A stretch of DNA of 64,000 nucleotides from Scedosporium boydii (Eukaryota; Ascomycota; Sordariomycetes; Microascales; Microascaceae). Positions 61,501 through 64,000 of the stretch are shown piece by piece. The DNA lies in NCBI GenBank assembly GCA_002221725.1, contig NJFT01000029.1:124001-188000 (forward strand), given 5' to 3'. Made by a program: the position numbers and the translations under genes. Each line of letters opens with the position of its first letter. Within the stretch, counting starts at the first letter, position 1. The notes under the pieces are model-generated. The model was not told the DNA's origin and searched no databases. It was given only the letters and a program-made list of their open reading frames with translations.

Positions 61501-62752
61501 GTCCTCCGCACCAATATATTTCGACCCGGCCGAGAGTGGCTTCGGAGAGTTCTTTGTCTATGCTTCATGCTACTGGCTTGAACATTTTCAGCTCGCCTCC
61601 TGGGAACACTCGCCCGACATATCGGATATCGTTCGACTCTGCCGAGCCAAATCAAATAGGCTCCGTAACTGGGTAGACCAGCATTGCCGTCCTGACTGTA
61701 CATTATTGCCAAAGTTGTCTTGGGCTAGTGAAGTGCTAGATCCGCTGGTGATCATATCGACCTTCGGACCAGCGGCTGCAATGGAGGCTATCCTGGCTAA
61801 ATACAACGTCAATACTAGCCCCGAATTCTTAGGCACGTCCATCGCAACTACCATCAAGCATCTAGTCAGCTACAGGCGAACCTCCCGTCTCTGTAGTTTC
61901 TTCCGCCAAGAGCATGTTGGACTGAACCCTCAGACGTTGCCTCTCTACATGAATGCAATGGGGGAGTGGGCAAACCTTGCCGCGGAAGACTGCGACAAGG
62001 ATGAAGAAGAGGGACTGGTACAGTTCTTTGATCTCGTTTACGACATGGTCCCTCTCCTGGTCACTGATTCTTGGGGCAACGAACTGCTATGCGAAGCAGC
62101 GAGGTCCGGCTGTCTCCCCGTCATCGAGCGGCTCTTCGACGCGGCGGAGCAGAACCCGGAACTGCGCACCGAACTCCTCCGCGATCGGCAACGCCAGATC
62201 GATCCAAAACGCCACGACAGACACCAGTCCGTCGGCGAAGCAGTTTGGTCCAACCACATCCACGTGTTGCGGTATCTGCTCCAGCAACCGGGAATCGACG
62301 CTCATCTCCGCCATCGCGACCTCGGCGGAGCCAACGTCTTTTGCGCCGCGGCACGGTACGGGAATCCGGAGGTCGTGCGGCTTTTGATTGAGCATCACCC
62401 CGAGGGGGTGAATGAGCTGGACGAAATCGGCGACGTGCCGCTGAGTGAATTCGCGTTTGCTCGCTCATCCGTCGAGGTTGTCAAGATCCTGCTGGAGGGC
62501 GGCGCAGATCCGAGGAGGGGGAACGCCCATCCTTTTTGGAATCCACTTCGGATCGCCGTTAGGAACATGGATGTTGAGATGTGCCGCTTGTTAGTGGAAG
62601 TGGGAGGGGCGGATCCCTTGGAGGCTCTGCGTGTTGACGACGATGGCTGTGCGGTAGGCCTCGCCGATCCTATCTCTAATGATGAGGTGGCGCGGACTAT
62701 GCTGGATATGTTTTGTCGGTTGGGTGGCGTGAAGAAAGTAGAAGCCGTCTGA
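58532..62752 (+). CDS. NLR 3: NACHT-ankyrin STAND protein, 1,280 aa, five exons
   Basis: Exons 58532-58731, 58848-59373, 59496-59627, 59686-59911 and 59994-62752, all in phase. It begins with an Arg/Ser repeat (SRSRSRSRSRSGS, residues 24-36). A helical N-terminal domain follows (IWTVAYREAVERLDEDKRD, then GPVAATATGAVKSFTVVAIN), related in layout to the DUF7708-type N-termini of fungal NLRs. Before the NTPase comes WITQIPAFLKWYNASTGEF. Walker A is GAMGYGKT (415-422), Walker B VIVVIDAIDECND (about 514), then FFSSRPNEE. The C-terminal third has ankyrin-like helices: NELLCEAARSGCLPVIERLF, ANVFCAAARYGNPEVVRLLI and SSVEVVKILLEGGADP. An acidic linker (DDSDDGDEPDQD) separates the two. Intron 1 holds a run of 16 C. 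Probable intracellular immune-type receptor. Confidence 0.9.
58737..58752 (+). repeat. poly-C run (16 C) inside NLR 3 intron 1
   Basis: An unbroken run of 16 cytosines begins five bases after the donor GTTAG. Such runs are length-unstable and hard to sequence. Confidence 0.9.
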
Positions 62753-63238
62753 GCCCCGGAAGAATGAGATAGTCTAGTTACGCAAGAAACTCCGTTTGAT
62801 AAACAACCTTTCCTCATCCAAGAGTGGAGAACGGGGAAAAGATCTGGCAGTAGTTCATCATAACTATTAGGTGGCACCAACGATTTTGGTGACGGGCTGT
62901 TGTGAGGGACTCGTATTGATGGCCTTCCAAACTGCGAACGAATAGCCTATGATGTCTATCCCAATTTAGTCGCAGTGGCTGAGAGTGTTGGATTTATATT
63001 AATTATAGATCAATGATACTTTTATATTCCATGCTCTCGTCTTTGCCAGTTCTCGAGTCTATGATTAGCATTCTGCCGCTTAGTAATAATCCAACAGCAT
63101 TTGCAGCCTATATTCTGACTAAGCGTCAAAATGCCCCTCAGTCGTCTTTTACCCCTCATGAGGCCGAAAAACGTCCTCCCTGAGGATATTCAAACTAAAA
63201 TTTGCTTTATTCCTGAAAGGGTAGAATTTGTTTGAGTC
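62753..63238. other. intergenic, about 490 bp
   Basis: Between two plus-strand genes. AT-rich near 62990-63030. No other feature. Confidence 0.45.
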
Positions 63239-63988
63239 ATGTCTGATGCCGAGCTTGAACGCCTGTCGCATGCCGACTACTGGGACGAACGATATGGTCA
63301 AGTCGGCCCAGATCAGCAGCTTCACGAGTGGTTTCGGTCTTTTGAGGATCTGCTTCCTTTCTTCGAGCAGAATCTATTAAAGAGACCAGCGGCAAGCAAG
63401 ATACTGCACCTCGGGTCAGGAGATAGTGTAAGTTGCCCCTCATAGCTATTAAATATACATACTTACAAATCTTATTAAACCCAGACTGTCCCAGATCAAC
63501 TTGCTGAAAGGGGATATAATGACCAACTCTGCCTTGATTTTTCCCCTGTTATTGTCGAACTCATGTCGAAAAAGCATGCTGAAATAAAAGGCATCGAGTG
63601 GAGGAGGGGAGATGTCCGCCGCATGGATTCCATTCCATCTGATTCGATAGATGTTGCTTTTGATAAAGGCACATTAGATGCCATGATCCATGGCAGTCCT
63701 TGGAACCCCCCTGATGATGTTCTGGAGAACTCTGGCCAATATATCCGAGAAGTATTTAGGAACTATCGATATCTGCAGATAGATGTACGACTAGCTACTA
63801 ACTGCTTTTAGGTCTTTCGTGTTCTCAAGCCAGATGGTATGTTTCTATATATTACATATAGGCAACCCCACTTTATCAAGCCTCTCCTGGAACGAGAAGG
63901 TGTTAGTTGGAATATCAAGGTAGACGTACTGGGAGGCTCGGGCTCATTTGGATATTATGGGTTCACCTTGACGAAGGCAGCGCCCTAA
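63239..63988 (+). CDS. EEF1AKMT4/METTL13-type small methyltransferase, 210 aa
   Basis: Exons 63239-63427, 63485-63751 and 63812-63988; introns of 57 and 60 nt, the second with a CTACTAAC branch. The start reads HADYWDERYGQVGPDQQLHEW, typical of class-I methyltransferases of the METTL13/EEF1AKMT4 group. Next come LHLGSGDSTVPDQLAERG (SAM site), CLDFSPVIVELM, the signature VAFDKGTLDAM, VFRVLKPDGMF and YITYRQPHFIKPLLE. Known relatives methylate lysines of translation elongation factors; this substrate is inferred only. Length matches the short fungal form. The gene lies 11 bases from the window edge and is complete. Confidence 0.9.
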
Positions 63989-64000
63989 GTGCCTAAAAAA

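Noticed and set aside
1..64000. CRISPR arrays, bacterial operons, ribosome-binding sites
   Set aside because: The window is fungal nuclear DNA with spliceosomal introns; no such features are present.

Overview
The window is nuclear DNA of a filamentous ascomycete (Pezizomycotina). The evidence is the many short GT-AG introns (about 40-160 nt) with CTAAC/CTGAC-type branch sites, the tRNA sequences, and the gene families present: NACHT/STAND (NLR-like) receptors, a HET-domain relic, a DUF4246-type protein, a CorA-like membrane protein, a LaeA-like methyltransferase, an ACS-family MFS transporter and small secreted cysteine-rich proteins. The species cannot be named from the sequence alone. Most intron-exon models below were built by hand from splice signals and reading-frame continuity.

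Layout. 1-5.4 kb: a secreted protein, a large DUF4246-type protein and tRNA-Arg(ACG). 5.9-9.1 kb: NLR 1, with one frame break. 10-11.7 kb: an anion/vitamin-type MFS permease. 13.3-16.5 kb: a five-exon CorA-like protein and a small unknown gene. 17.3-21.0 kb: a six-exon kinase-VWA fusion. 22.2-27 kb: a 100-aa ten-cysteine secreted protein, a Gfo/Idh/MocA oxidoreductase and an AAAP amino-acid transporter. 29.7-30.8 kb: a metallo-beta-lactamase-like protein with a frame break. 32.1-35.1 kb: a large unrecognised protein with two frame breaks. 36.8 kb: tRNA-Ser(AGA). 37.3-39.1 kb: a secreted protein with several one-base frame breaks at short base runs.

41.8-50.1 kb is the most striking block. Two related single-pass surface proteins flank NLR 2 (minus strand), an LTR-like stretch and a HET-domain relic. 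51.0-55.1 kb: an eight-exon LaeA-like methyltransferase, then a secondary-metabolism O-methyltransferase on the other strand. 58.5-62.8 kb: NLR 3, a NACHT protein with an ankyrin-like C-terminus. 63.2-64.0 kb: a small EEF1AKMT4/METTL13-type methyltransferase.

Taken together this is an accessory-type region rich in self/non-self recognition genes (three NLRs and a HET relic), secreted or surface proteins, and small-molecule genes, with long gene-free gaps. NLR 1 and NLR 2 share an N-terminal domain and an intron at the same place and phase, so they are related. Several otherwise well-formed genes are broken by single-base indels, many at base runs, so either sequencing error or recent gene decay must be considered throughout.
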